Of a stretch of DNA of 15,730 nucleotides, positions 1-8,004 are shown in pieces; position 1 is the stretch's first letter; the number at the start of each line of letters is the position of its first letter. This DNA is from Methylococcaceae bacterium (GTDB lineage: Bacteria > Pseudomonadota > Gammaproteobacteria > Methylococcales > Methylomonadaceae): contig JAKIVF010000085.1 in assembly GCA_021647145.1 (NCBI GenBank), forward strand, positions 1 through 15,730. Reading direction: 5' to 3'. Below the pieces are notes generated by a model. That model was not told the DNA's origin. It ran no database searches and saw only the letters and a list, made by a program, of their open reading frames with translations. Position numbers and translations under genes: made by a program.

Positions 1-30
1 AAACACAAAGGATAAATCAATAATGTTATG

Positions 31-41
31 TTAGAATGCGC
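31..41 (+). promoter_or_regulatory. Probable tRNA promoter: -10 box and GC-rich discriminator
   Basis: TAGAAT at 32-37 differs from the TATAAT consensus by one base and is followed directly by GCGC at 38-41, the GC-rich discriminator typical of stringently controlled stable-RNA promoters. Transcription would start about 6-8 bases before the mature tRNA 5' end at 50. No good -35 box is visible about 17 bases upstream (around 9-14), so the call rests on the -10, discriminator and position. Confidence 0.5.
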
Positions 42-49
42 TTCTATTT

Positions 50-126
<77 letters not shown>

Positions 127-606
127 GTAAAACAAGGGATAACAGCAAAAAATCTTCACGACTTTATTACCCCAAGGGACACTTCCGGGACAGTTGAAAA
201 TAAAATAGCTACTTTTGCCACTTTTCACCAGCACCGATTACCAAAACCTTCAGGCAACAAACATCACTATGCCAAAGTAATAAATCATCATTAATCCTAT
301 CCAGAAAAAATCAAAGACGGAACCTATTGTAAAAAGTTCTTATTTTTGGCTTTACTTCTTTTTAATACAGAAAAACAGGATAATATCTTTTCAAAAACAT
401 CATCAAAATGGACATGTGTTGAAAACGATCCATCAGTTATATATCAAACTGAACTTGTTTTAGTACCCTTTTTTATCAAGAACGCTTCAATTTCCTGTAT
501 TACCCAATTTTTTTAAGCTTTCCTCAATAGCCATTTTGTAAATTGTTCCAGTTCTCGTTCCATAATATTACAAAAGCTCCTCTACAGAATTCGCATTAAT
601 AACCTG
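127..606. other. 480-bp region without an intact gene, probable decayed element DNA
   Basis: No frame of useful length is open on either strand just downstream of tRNA-Arg, where an integrase gene is often found. A short duplicated word GGGACA(C/G) occurs at about 176-193, in a stretch resembling the non-coding flank of tRNA-integrated elements. On the minus strand a small frame, 563 to 444, starts MERELEQFTKW and is interrupted by one TAA at 513-515 before a coding-like second half (KNWVIQEIEAFL), suggesting a short pseudogene. No integrase motif (R..HxxR..Y) could be recognised. Whether this is a deleted integrase is unproven. Confidence 0.4.
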
Positions 607-867
607 CTACGATTTGTGTAGCACCACCATTTTCCAGGGAGTTACAATAGATTTAATTTGAGCTGTAATAGTCTGTTTTTGTTCGATAGCCTCCTGCTCT
701 AACTCATGGCATTTTTTTAACACACCTTTTGCTTTGTAGGTATCGCGCCCTGCAGTTAAAACATCGTCTAGTCTTTTTTGTGTTTCAATGATTGATAATT
801 TGGCTGCTTTACAGCGAGTTATTGCTTCAGTTTGTTTTGCCTTTAATTCATAAAGTGATGCAGACAT
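607..867 (-). CDS. Small coiled-coil protein of unknown function (86 aa)
   Basis: I do not recognise this protein. It is 86 residues, rich in Lys, Glu, Gln and Ala, with heptad-like spacing of Leu, Ile and Ala through most of its length (for example the LEQEAIEQKQTITAQIK segment near residues 55-71). It is therefore probably a single long helix or coiled coil. There is no signal peptide or membrane segment, and two Cys residues (about 19 and 53) do not form a metal motif. The ATG at 867 has only a weak AAAGA-type ribosome site. It is divergent from the 115-aa gene at 1003. The decayed frame at 444-563 lies downstream on the same strand, so both could be leftovers of one small operon. It could also be a chance frame. 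Confidence 0.45.
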   Translation of the reverse strand: MSASLYELKAKQTEAITRCKAAKLSIIETQKRLDDVLTAGRDTYKAKGVLKKCHELEQEAIEQKQTITAQIKSIVTPWKMVVLHKS

Positions 868-1002
868 TTATATTCTTTAATGTTTTGTTTGCGAAACCAA
901 TAGTAAACCTTAACGATTCAAAAATTGCCAAAGGTCTGTACAGCATCAGATTGAGAGGTATCTTGATAACAAAAACCCACTTATTTATAAGAAGAGGACG
1001 TT

Positions 1003-1350
1003 ATGACTGAAACAAAAAACAAACGTGTAAAACTTGAAGGAGGATTAAGCAAAACAAGCTCTTCAGCCGAGATTAAACCAAACGGCAATCTAGTTATAGA
1101 GTTTTACGATTTTAGTGACTCCGCACAAAGTCAATTTGGTAATGATGTGGCCATTTTAATGGTCATTTCTCCTGGTGATAAAAAACTAATGTTATCTAAG
1201 TTATTAGATAATCAAGAAGCTATTGAGGACGACACGGACACCTTGTTACTTCAACTTATCAAGAACAAATTTTCAAGTTATTATGAAGTGCAAGCATGGT
1301 TGAACACGGCGGCTATACCCTATGAAAAAATATTTGACCCATATGCGTAA
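1003..1350 (+). CDS. Conserved-looking hypothetical protein (115 aa)
   Basis: Function unknown. The ATG at 1003 is preceded by AGAGGA at a good distance (about 991-998), and the protein reads as well-folded soluble sequence: a charged N-terminal tail (residues 1-25), a hydrophobic beta-rich block (NGNLVIEFYDFSDSA, then DVAILMVIS near residues 48-56), an acidic segment EDDTDT, and an amphipathic C-terminal half ending in YEKIFDPYA. There is no signal peptide, membrane helix or catalytic motif I can name. It converges on the metallophosphoesterase gene with a 67-bp gap. The ribosome site and ordinary codon use make it a believable gene. Confidence 0.7.
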   Translation: MTETKNKRVKLEGGLSKTSSSAEIKPNGNLVIEFYDFSDSAQSQFGNDVAILMVISPGDKKLMLSKLLDNQEAIEDDTDTLLLQLIKNKFSSYYEVQAWLNTAAIPYEKIFDPYA

Positions 1351-1417
1351 ATTTTAGATTAAACAGCAATCAGTATTTTCCAGCAATTGGTATCATTCAA
1401 CTTGAAGAGCCCTGGCT

Positions 1418-2350
1418 TTAATCGCTTTGCATGAATGCATTATTACTTATATGCTGAGTATTTTGTTTATCCCAGCTATAAGCAACTAACGACCCTTCTT
1501 TTGCCGCTGAATAATCTAAACAAGCTACATTATTAGAGATAGCTTTTGGCGTACCTGTAAACCAGTAATGCCCAAAAAACACTGCCTTATCATCTGATGG
1601 GTAGCCTTTATTCATATCTTTTTGGGGGATGTTAATATCAGGTGAACTGTTAAGCCCGGGTATATTTAAAACTGAAGCTTGTTGATACGTTTTTAATGAC
1701 CGCTCCCACCATTTAATTCTTATTTCATGTCGCTCATTACCATCTTTATCATGAAAGGAAATACCATCGGGTAAAGATATTTCCTTTCCTTTTAAAAGCA
1801 CTTCAACGAATTCATACACTTCGTTGCCTTCTAACGAAGCATCAAGATAGTACTCCTCCATTAAACAATTATCTTGAGTAAGTTTGGGTTTTAATTTATC
1901 AATAATGTGTTGATCCCAACAAGCATGAACAACTCTAAATTCATCTAACTCTAAAAATAACGGGAGCGTTTTAAACCATTGTATTAGCCCTTCTGTTTTG
2001 TCATTGCCAACAGGATATTCATTAAGAAAAGCGGCATGTTGTTTGGTGTTTTTTTCTTTATGGTTGCGCAAATAGCCACTAGGAATTTCTGTTGTCTTGG
2101 TATGATAGCAAATGGCATTAAACTCATGATTTCCCATCACTGCCATGGCTTTATTATTTTCAATCATTGGCCGAACGATATCTATTACCTGTTGCTGATG
2201 TTTTCCCCTGTCAATAAAATCACCCACAAAAACAACTCGTCTTTCTTCTTGCTGATAAATATTATTTTGTTTTTTATATCCTAACTTTTCTAAAAGTTTT
2301 ATCAGCTTCTCTGCTTGACCATGAATATCGCCAATAATGTCATAATTCAT
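1418..2350 (-). CDS. PrpE-like metallophosphoesterase (calcineurin-type, 310 aa)
   Basis: A calcineurin-like phosphoesterase of the PP2A/PrpE/ApaH branch. The metal-binding signature is complete: GDIHG at residues 7-11, GDFIDRG at 43-49, GNHE at 73-76, a conserved His in VVHACWD (H142), and the final His in FFGHYW near residue 255. Such enzymes use a two-metal centre to hydrolyse phosphoesters; family members act on phosphoproteins or on bis(5'-nucleosyl) tetraphosphates, and the substrate cannot be told from sequence here. No signal peptide, so cytoplasmic. The ATG at 2350 has AGGA about 10 bases upstream. Downstream it converges with the 115-aa gene. It is separated from hsdR by a repeat-rich 349-bp spacer, so it is probably its own transcription unit. 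Confidence 0.88.
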   Translation of the reverse strand: MNYDIIGDIHGQAEKLIKLLEKLGYKKQNNIYQQEERRVVFVGDFIDRGKHQQQVIDIVRPMIENNKAMAVMGNHEFNAICYHTKTTEIPSGYLRNHKEKNTKQHAAFLNEYPVGNDKTEGLIQWFKTLPLFLELDEFRVVHACWDQHIIDKLKPKLTQDNCLMEEYYLDASLEGNEVYEFVEVLLKGKEISLPDGISFHDKDGNERHEIRIKWWERSLKTYQQASVLNIPGLNSSPDINIPQKDMNKGYPSDDKAVFFGHYWFTGTPKAISNNVACLDYSAAKEGSLVAYSWDKQNTQHISNNAFMQSD

Positions 2351-2699
2351 TTTTTATATTTCCTAATAAGTACTATTTTTGGTGTGTCAGCCATGTTTTT
2401 TTGTGAGCAACAAATCATTGGATATTCCGCACTTTCCAATACAAGCAAAAGAACGTTTTAGTTATTTTCTCAGTACCATTTTGAGTTCTTTTCTGGAATC
2501 CAGTTTCATATAAAAAAATAATATAAACAATTGAATTAAATAGTGATTTAAACAAAACAAAACAAAACAAAACAAAAGAAAATGTTGTTTTCTCAGTACC
2601 ATTTTTGTAAGCGAGTACCATTTTAAAATCGCAATCAAAAGTCATCCTGTTCACCTTATACAGCTATATAAACCCAACACCCCTTTGCTAAAAAAAACA
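2351..2699. repeat. Repeat-rich spacer downstream of hsdR
   Basis: No convincing gene. The spacer contains a 5-unit AAAAC microsatellite (2551-2577) and an exact 18-bp direct repeat TTTTCTCAGTACCATTTT at 2465-2482 and 2588-2605, with a third copy of its GTACCATTTT part at 2615-2624. A 79-codon minus-strand frame (2415-2654) runs through these repeats; its middle is low-complexity Phe/Leu/Val made by the microsatellite, so I do not treat it as a gene. Confidence 0.6.
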
Positions 2700-5600
2700 T
2701 CAAATATTTTTCAACATATCAAATACTATGCGCGAAAAATTAGCCGCCTTCGCAGGATCAGACAATAACTGCATCATCTGATTTTGATGCGCCTCGTTGC
2801 TATCCATCACCGCATCATCAATCGCCTTAGGAAAATCACCTAGCAATGCCTGTTCAGGTGAATTATTGGCAATTTGACTCATTACCAATTCATTTTCACT
2901 GATTTTATCTCTAATGGTATAAGCGTAATTTAACAAGTCTTTATCAGTTAAATGGTCAGTAATAAACAACTCATTCAATCGACTGATAATCTGTGATAAA
3001 AACTCCTCTTTTTTATCTTTCGGTTTTGCCGTACCCAGTTCATTACCTGGTATCAGATACTTACCAGTATCTTCTTTTAACTGAATATCCTGCTGGCGTA
3101 TTTTTGATAGGCGGTAGTGGCTTAATACCACGCTATTCAAATCAATATCATCTTCCTCATCCAATAGTGCTTCTCGCAACATAGGACGTAAGTTTCTAGC
3201 ATAAAGACTTAGCTTTTCTAAATCCTTATTATCATAATCGACTATCTGAGACATAAACTCATAAAAACGTACAAAGGTGCCTAGGTCTTTTTTAAAGATT
3301 TCCAGGGCATCTTTTTCCTGCTTACATTCCTTAAAGCCATTTTCTGCATTAGCTATCAGTACAGCATCCGCTGTTTTCTTTGTGCGATCAAACATGTCTT
3401 TAGCTTGTTTGTATGCATCAACTGCTAACTTATAACGCTTTTGCCAGCGTTCTACTGCGGGTTTACAGATATTGGCTATGGCGGCATTGCTTTTGCTCTT
3501 TTGTAAAAAGGCTTCACAAAACTGCTCTACCTCTTGCCATTGGAAAATACCGGCAGCCCTTAGCTTGTCGAATAAATCAAAGATCAAGTCAGGGTCTGAT
3601 ACATCATCCAGTTCAGCGGTTTGGTAATAGGGTTGGAACGCTTCAAGAATTTCGTCTGGATCGTTAAAGAAGTCCAGTATAAAGGTGCCTGTTTCGGCTT
3701 TACCTGGGTAAGTACGGTTTAAACGTGACAAGGTTTGTACACATTCCACACCGCCTAGTTTTTTTATCCACGTACATGGCACAGAGCTTAGGCTGGTCAA
3801 AGCCTGTTTGAAACTTATTCGCCACCAGCATCACTTGATAATCATCCGAATCAAAGGCTTTACGCATATCACGGCCTTTAAGATTGGGATTCATATTATG
3901 CTCGGTAAATTTTTCACCAATTAAGCCATCAACATTCGGGTCTTTTTCGTTAAATTCCACTTCACCTGAGAACGCCACCATGGCATGAATCTTTTGATAG
4001 CCTTTTTCGGCAATGTATTTGTCAAAGCACAATTTATAACGCACAGCCTCTTTACGCGAACTGGTCACCACCATGGCTTTGGCTTGGCCACCTAATAAGC
4101 CCATCACATTGTCTTTAAAATGCTCCACGATCACCTGTACTTTTTGCGAGATATTATAATCATGTAAGCGCACCCATTGATTCAGTTTAACCTTGGCTTT
4201 TTTACTTTCCACTTCTTGGTCAGAACCTTGAATCTTCATCGCCAGGTTATAAGCGACTTTGTAATTGGTGTAATTTTTTAACACATCCAGAATGAAGCCT
4301 TCTTCTATGGCTTGGCGCATACTATAGACATGATAGGCTTCTGGCTTGTTTTTCTTGGAGGGGGCTTCATTGGGATTAGATAATCGGCCAAACAATTCCA
4401 GTGTTTTTGTTTTAGGTGTTGCGGTAAAGGCTAAATAACTGAGATTAGCTGAAGCTCTGCGTGAAGCCACAGCGGCATCCAATATATCTTCAGTGGTTAA
4501 CTCTTCATCCGTGCTATCAACCATCAACACTTCTTTTAACTGCCGTGCTGTCGAGCCTGTTTGCGATGAATGCGCTTCATCCGCAATCACCACATAGTTA
4601 CGTTCTTTTAAACTAACGCTGTTTTCTATGGCTCTTAACACATAAGGAAAGGTTTGAATGGTGACAATAATAATCGGTTGTGAATTTTCTAAGGCACTGG
4701 CAAGTTTTTCTGATTTTGATCCATCACCCTCTTGGTTATTGATCCGTCCCACCACACCCTCAACACTGGTAAATTGTGAAATAGTCTCTTGTAGCTGTGC
4801 ATCCAGTACATTTCTATCCGTGACAATAATGATGGAATCAAACTGTTTGTTACCATTGGCATTATGTAAGGAAGATAACTGATGAGCTACCCAGGCAATG
4901 GAATTAGATTTACCCGAACCTGCACTGTGTTGAATGAGGTATTTATGTCCTGGCCCTTCAGTGCGAGCGGCTTCGACCAATTTAGTTACTACGTCCCATT
5001 GATGGTAACGTGGAAAGATTAAGGTTTCTTTTTTATACTTGCGACCTTCCCAGTCTTCTTTCTCTTCAATCTGTAAATGCACAAAGCGAGCTAGAATCTT
5101 TAATAGGTTGTCGGGCAGTAATACCTCATTCCATAGATAATCAGTGGCATATTGGTTGATATCCGCAGGCACATCATTACCCGCACCACCATCTTTAGTC
5201 CCTTTGTTAAACGGCAAGAAGTAGGTATCCTCGCCCTCTAATCGTGTCGCCATATACACTTCATACTGACTGACAGCAAAATGCACCAAAGCGCCGCGTT
5301 TAAAGCTTAATAAGGGTTCTGGTTTTTTAGTAGCAGGGTCAATTGCAAAGCGAGTGGTTTTATATTGTTTAATGGCATTTTGTACCGCTTGTTTAAATTC
5401 AGACTTTAACTCTAAGGTGGCAATGGGCAGACCATTAACAAATAACACCAGATCAATCCGCCAGGCTTTGGCTTTAGTCCCTGTTTGTGCTAAATGCTCT
5501 TCAGTTGCCCAAGGGCTATAAACTAACTCAGGCACAACACGACAGCGATTTTGTTCATATCGAGCCAAGGTATCAGGGTTTAAATCATGCTCTGGTTTAA

Positions 5601-5940
5601 ACTGACATAGACTAAAGCGTGTACCACGATCCCGTAATTCATGGCGTAAAATGCCCAAAGTGCCAAAAGTACGCATTTCTTTATTGGCGGCATTCGGATC
5701 TGCCTTATTCAGCTGAGTCGCCACCCGCTCTAAAAACTTTTGTTCAGGGTTATTGGGATAAAGTGCGCAGAATTTTTGCCACTGCGTTTCTTGTGTTTCT
5801 TTAACAAAACCTAAGACATCTTCTTCATATAAAGCCAGTTTACGGCTGTAGTTTTCAGGTTTTCCTAATAACCAGCCATTAGCGACTAACTGGCTGATCA
5901 TGTCGTTTTGAAAGACGCTTTCGTTTGATTTGTTATCCAT
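2700..5940 (-). pseudogene. hsdR: Type I restriction enzyme R subunit, split by a one-base frameshift
   Basis: HsdR is the ATP-dependent translocase and nuclease of type I restriction. The ATG at 5940 is preferred to a GTG at 5961 because AGGAAG (5947-5952) lies 6 bases before it. Numbered from there, the first 727 codons carry the nuclease core (D163, then E177-L-K179, then the QNAIKQY motif), Walker A SAGSGKS (339-345) and DEAH (454-457). The frame then fails at a run of seven A on the coding strand (3765-3759). Six A would give ...MYVDKKLGGVECVQTLSRLNRT..., the normal helicase motif VI region, followed by 352 more residues of the HsdR C-terminal part to the stop at 2700. The repaired protein would be 1079 aa, normal for HsdR. 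As read, translation ends at 3700 after 19 foreign residues, removing motif VI and the C-terminus. It could be a true mutation, a slippery switch, or a sequencing error. Confidence 0.9.
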
Positions 5941-5967
5941 TTTCAACTTCCTATTTTCCACCTACAC

Positions 5968-6046
5968 CGTCATTCCCGAGGTTTCTATAATCGGGAATCC
6001 ATACTACAATCACATAGACTCCTGCTAAGAGCACGCAGGAATGACG
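5968..6046. repeat. Dispersed palindromic element, copy A (79 bp)
   Basis: Bounded by CGTCATTCC and GGAATGACG, a 9-bp perfect terminal inverted repeat. Two inner hairpins are visible: ATTCCCGA (5972-5979) with TCGGGAAT (5991-5998), and TCCTGC with GCAGGA near the right end. Same family and orientation as copies at 9418-9516 and 9889-9964. It has no coding capacity and lies between hepT and hsdR, just upstream of the hsdR ribosome site. MITE-like or dRS3/REP-like. Confidence 0.85.
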
Positions 6047-6089
6047 AGACAGAGACATCCCATCATTTCAACATGAATGAAGTAATATT

Positions 6090-6434
6090 CTATTTATCGT
6101 GTAACTGTAATATTTGTTCGATAGTTATTTTAATCGGCTCAAGGTGATGGCTGACTGTTTCCCAAATTATCACTTTATCTATGCCTAGGTATTCATGTGC
6201 AATAATATTTCGCATCCCAGCAATTTGAGACCAAGGTATATCAGGATAATCCATCTTCAAATCCTCAATACCAAAATCCTTGACTGTTTGGCCTAATACT
6301 TCCAAGTTACGGATGACAGCGTCTTGCGTTTTTCTATCCTGTAAAAACTGCTCCAACTCATATCCTTGCGTGAACTCTTCTATTGCTTGAATACAGTCAT
6401 AAGCAGCATGGATATAGATCATTCTGTCTTTCAT
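6090..6434 (-). CDS. hepT: HepT-family HEPN toxin (DUF86 RNase, 114 aa)
   Basis: A HEPN-domain protein of the DUF86/HepT family, the toxin of the MntA-HepT toxin-antitoxin system. The catalytic motif RX4HXY is intact: R75-NIIA-H80-E-Y82. Known members cleave RNA (tRNA in studied cases) and are silenced when the partner nucleotidyltransferase adds AMP to the motif Tyr. The helical up-down pattern and length fit the family. Its ATG overlaps the mntA stop (ATGA at 6431-6434), so the two are translationally coupled. It sits between the yhcG cassette and hsdR in a type I restriction locus, where such pairs may act as an abortive back-up or as a maintenance module. The nuclease motif is not degraded, so I take it as active. 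Confidence 0.9.
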   Translation of the reverse strand: MKDRMIYIHAAYDCIQAIEEFTQGYELEQFLQDRKTQDAVIRNLEVLGQTVKDFGIEDLKMDYPDIPWSQIAGMRNIIAHEYLGIDKVIIWETVSHHLEPIKITIEQILQLHDK

Positions 6435-6724
6435 AAAGGCAATGCTTCACGGTTAATTATTTGCTGCAAATGAGGGTTTACTGCTCTCTCACTCACCACA
6501 TCAACCTTACTTTCAAATAAGCGACTTAAATCTTCAATCAATCCCGCCTGATCAAAAAGACTGGCATTAGGCAAAAATGAAACCAGAAAATCAATATCAC
6601 TATTATCAGTCGATTCACCACGGGCAACCGAGCCAAAGACACGGATATTTTCCGCATGATAGCGTTGGCACAAGCTGATAATGTTAGCCTTTTTTGCTTT
6701 GATGTTTTCTAGTGTAATAGCCAT
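6431..6724 (-). CDS. mntA: MntA-family minimal nucleotidyltransferase antitoxin (97 aa)
   Basis: A minimal nucleotidyltransferase of the Pol-beta superfamily. The signature GSX10DXD is present as G31-S32 ... D43-I-D45 inside GSVARGESTDNSDIDFLV, which holds the nucleotide and the two catalytic metals. In studied MntA-HepT pairs this protein AMPylates the HEPN toxin on the Tyr of RX4HXY and neutralises it. The third acidic residue is probably the Asp in KVDVVS (about residue 75). The antitoxin is read first and overlaps hepT by 4 bp, the usual order. No strong ribosome site is visible before the ATG at 6724. The 120-bp gap upstream contains half of a palindromic repeat (6812-6846), so this pair looks like a discrete inserted cassette. 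Confidence 0.9.
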   Translation of the reverse strand: MAITLENIKAKKANIISLCQRYHAENIRVFGSVARGESTDNSDIDFLVSFLPNASLFDQAGLIEDLSRLFESKVDVVSERAVNPHLQQIINREALPL

Positions 6725-6811
6725 AGAGTTAATTTTTGTGTTTTGTTTATCTTAGATTAGAGCATTGTTATTTATTTGTCGCAATAGTATTTAATTCTCC
6801 CATGCTTATGC

Positions 6812-6846
6812 GATGGCACGGGATAAAGCTCCTTTGCCCATCCTAC
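6812..6846. repeat. Half copy of the GTAGGATGGGCA palindromic element (copy D)
   Basis: 35 bp that match one half of the element at 7908-7992 with two differences (read on the minus strand: GTAGGATGGGCAAAG, then AGCTTTATCCCGTGCCATC). It begins one base after the yhcG stop codon, in the same orientation as the corresponding half upstream of yhcG. The intact yhcG gene is thus bracketed by direct copies of one repeat family. Confidence 0.8.
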
Positions 6847-6847
6847 A

Positions 6848-7879
6848 TCATGCTTTATTATCCAATCTAAGCTTTGCATTAATAACCGCTTGATGTAATT
6901 TCTGCTCTAACTCCGCTTTCGGTGGCAATACCGTTAAATACTCTGCGACATGGATACCACTTTGATCCAATTCCAATAGCTCAATTTGTTCGTGTTTTTT
7001 ACCTGTACACAAAATAATGCCTAGCGGTGGATTTTCATCGGGTTCTTGTTCGTGTTTGGCTAACCAGCGTAAATACAATTCCATTTGACCTTTATATTCC
7101 GCTTTAAAACGCCCGACTTTTAAATCAATGGCAACTAAGCGTTTCAGTTTACGGTTGTAAAATAGCAGGTCGATATAAAAATCATCGTCATCAATTTGTA
7201 AACGTTTTTGCCGTGCGATAAAGCTAAAGCCTGAACCTAATTCCAATAAAAACTGCTCTAACTCACGTAAGATGGCATCTTCTAAATCTTTCTCTAAATA
7301 GCTATCATTCAGACCTAAAAAATCCAGTACATAAGGGTCTTTTAAGATTAGGTTTTGATTCACTTGCCCTGAGTCGCGTAACAACTGTAATTCCTGGCTG
7401 ATGGTTTGGTCGGGCTTTTTTGAGATGGCGGTACGCTCAAATAATTGTGAATCTATGCGCTCTGCAAGTGTGCGTACTGACCAGCGTTCTTGCATTGCCA
7501 TGATGATATAAAACTCACGTTTTAGACTATCATCAATGTATACCAACTGTTTTAAATGCGACCAGCTCAATTGTCTCCACACTGTAGAGACAATTTCCTG
7601 ATCAGGGAAAGTTTCGGCAAAACGTAAACAATGTCTCAATTGTTGAGAGCTCCAACCTTTGCCAACCGACTGGGTTAACTGCTTTGCCAGTGTTTTAATT
7701 ATTTGTTGGCCATATTCAGCACGTTCGCCTTTTAATACCTCACCGGCAATGCGTTTTCCCACTTGCCAATATAATAGAGTCAGTTCAGCATTTACCGCAA
7801 CAGCTGCTTGGTGTTTTGCTGACTGAATAAGGTCTTTTACTTCAGCAAATAATTCAATATTGCTCAAAGGCTGGTTCAT
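6848..7879 (-). CDS. DUF1016/YhcG-type PD-(D/E)XK nuclease (343 aa)
   Basis: A full-length member of the YhcG family, with the N-terminal DUF1016_N domain (residues about 5-165, including LLYWQVGKRI and RHCLRFAETF) and a C-terminal PD-(D/E)XK nuclease domain. Catalytic-looking residues are D237 in YIDLLFYN and D252-L-K254 in AIDLKVG, followed by QMELYLRWL. Proteins of this type are frequent inside or next to type I restriction loci; their exact job there is unsettled. The start is set at the ATG at 7879 because GGAGG (7887-7891) sits 7 bases upstream; the frame stays open 19 codons further only because it runs into a palindromic repeat. The start overlaps the stop of a 42-codon frame spanning that repeat. 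A decayed paralogue lies at 9968-10622. Confidence 0.88.
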   Translation of the reverse strand: MNQPLSNIELFAEVKDLIQSAKHQAAVAVNAELTLLYWQVGKRIAGEVLKGERAEYGQQIIKTLAKQLTQSVGKGWSSQQLRHCLRFAETFPDQEIVSTVWRQLSWSHLKQLVYIDDSLKREFYIIMAMQERWSVRTLAERIDSQLFERTAISKKPDQTISQELQLLRDSGQVNQNLILKDPYVLDFLGLNDSYLEKDLEDAILRELEQFLLELGSGFSFIARQKRLQIDDDDFYIDLLFYNRKLKRLVAIDLKVGRFKAEYKGQMELYLRWLAKHEQEPDENPPLGIILCTGKKHEQIELLELDQSGIHVAEYLTVLPPKAELEQKLHQAVINAKLRLDNKA

Positions 7880-8004
7880 AAAAAAGCCTCCATAAAACAC
7901 ACATATGTAGGATGGGCAAAGCGGTAGCGTGCCCATCTTTTATTTTGCTGTACTCCGATGGGCACGGGATAAAGCCCCTTTGCCCATCCTACTGGTTGAT
8001 TCAT
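7876..8004 (-). CDS. 42-codon frame bridging hsdS and yhcG through a repeat
   Basis: The ATG at 8004 overlaps the hsdS stop (ATGA, 8004-8001) and the frame runs 42 codons, MNQPVGWAKG...VCFMEAFL, to a TGA that overlaps the yhcG ATG (ATGA, 7879-7876). Nearly all of it is translated from the palindromic element 7908-7992; proteins of the type VGWAK...RFAHPT are what this repeat encodes. The first codons (MNQP) echo the yhcG start (MNQPLSN), suggesting that the repeat went into the original coupled start. Its likely use is to carry ribosomes from hsdS to yhcG rather than to make a functional peptide. It may not be translated at all. Confidence 0.35.
   Translation of the reverse strand: MNQPVGWAKGLYPVPIGVQQNKRWARYRFAHPTYVCFMEAFL
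7887..7891 (-). promoter_or_regulatory. Shine-Dalgarno site that fixes the yhcG start
   Basis: GGAGG on the minus strand, 7 bases before ATG at 7879. It decides against the longer frame beginning at 7936, whose first 19 codons are repeat sequence. Confidence 0.75.
7908..7992. repeat. 85-bp palindromic (MITE-like) element, copy E
   Basis: Ends are a perfect 15-bp terminal inverted repeat: GTAGGATGGGCAAAG (7908-7922) and CTTTGCCCATCCTAC (7978-7992). Each half is itself a hairpin, GATGGGCA...TGCCCATC (7911-7938 and 7957-7986). It fills the gap between hsdS and yhcG. A related half copy is at 6812-6846. No transposase is encoded, so it would have to be moved in trans. Similar elements are, from memory, widespread in gammaproteobacteria. 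Confidence 0.9.

Noticed and set aside
2415..2654. 79-codon minus-strand frame downstream of hsdR
   Set aside because: Much of it is translated from the AAAAC microsatellite and the direct repeats; the product is low-complexity and unlike a real protein.
3759..3765. Programmed -1 ribosomal frameshift in hsdR
   Set aside because: The frames are offset by +1 (one base must be skipped), and the bases before the A run do not allow the P-site tRNA to re-pair after a -1 slip.
3766..3800. Independent start for the C-terminal HsdR frame
   Set aside because: The apparent start is a TTG at 3800 with no ribosome site; the first residues overlap the upstream frame and the HsdR homology begins only at the A7 run.
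7880..7936. 19-codon N-terminal extension of yhcG
   Set aside because: It is read from the palindromic repeat, and a strong GGAGG precedes the internal ATG at 7879.
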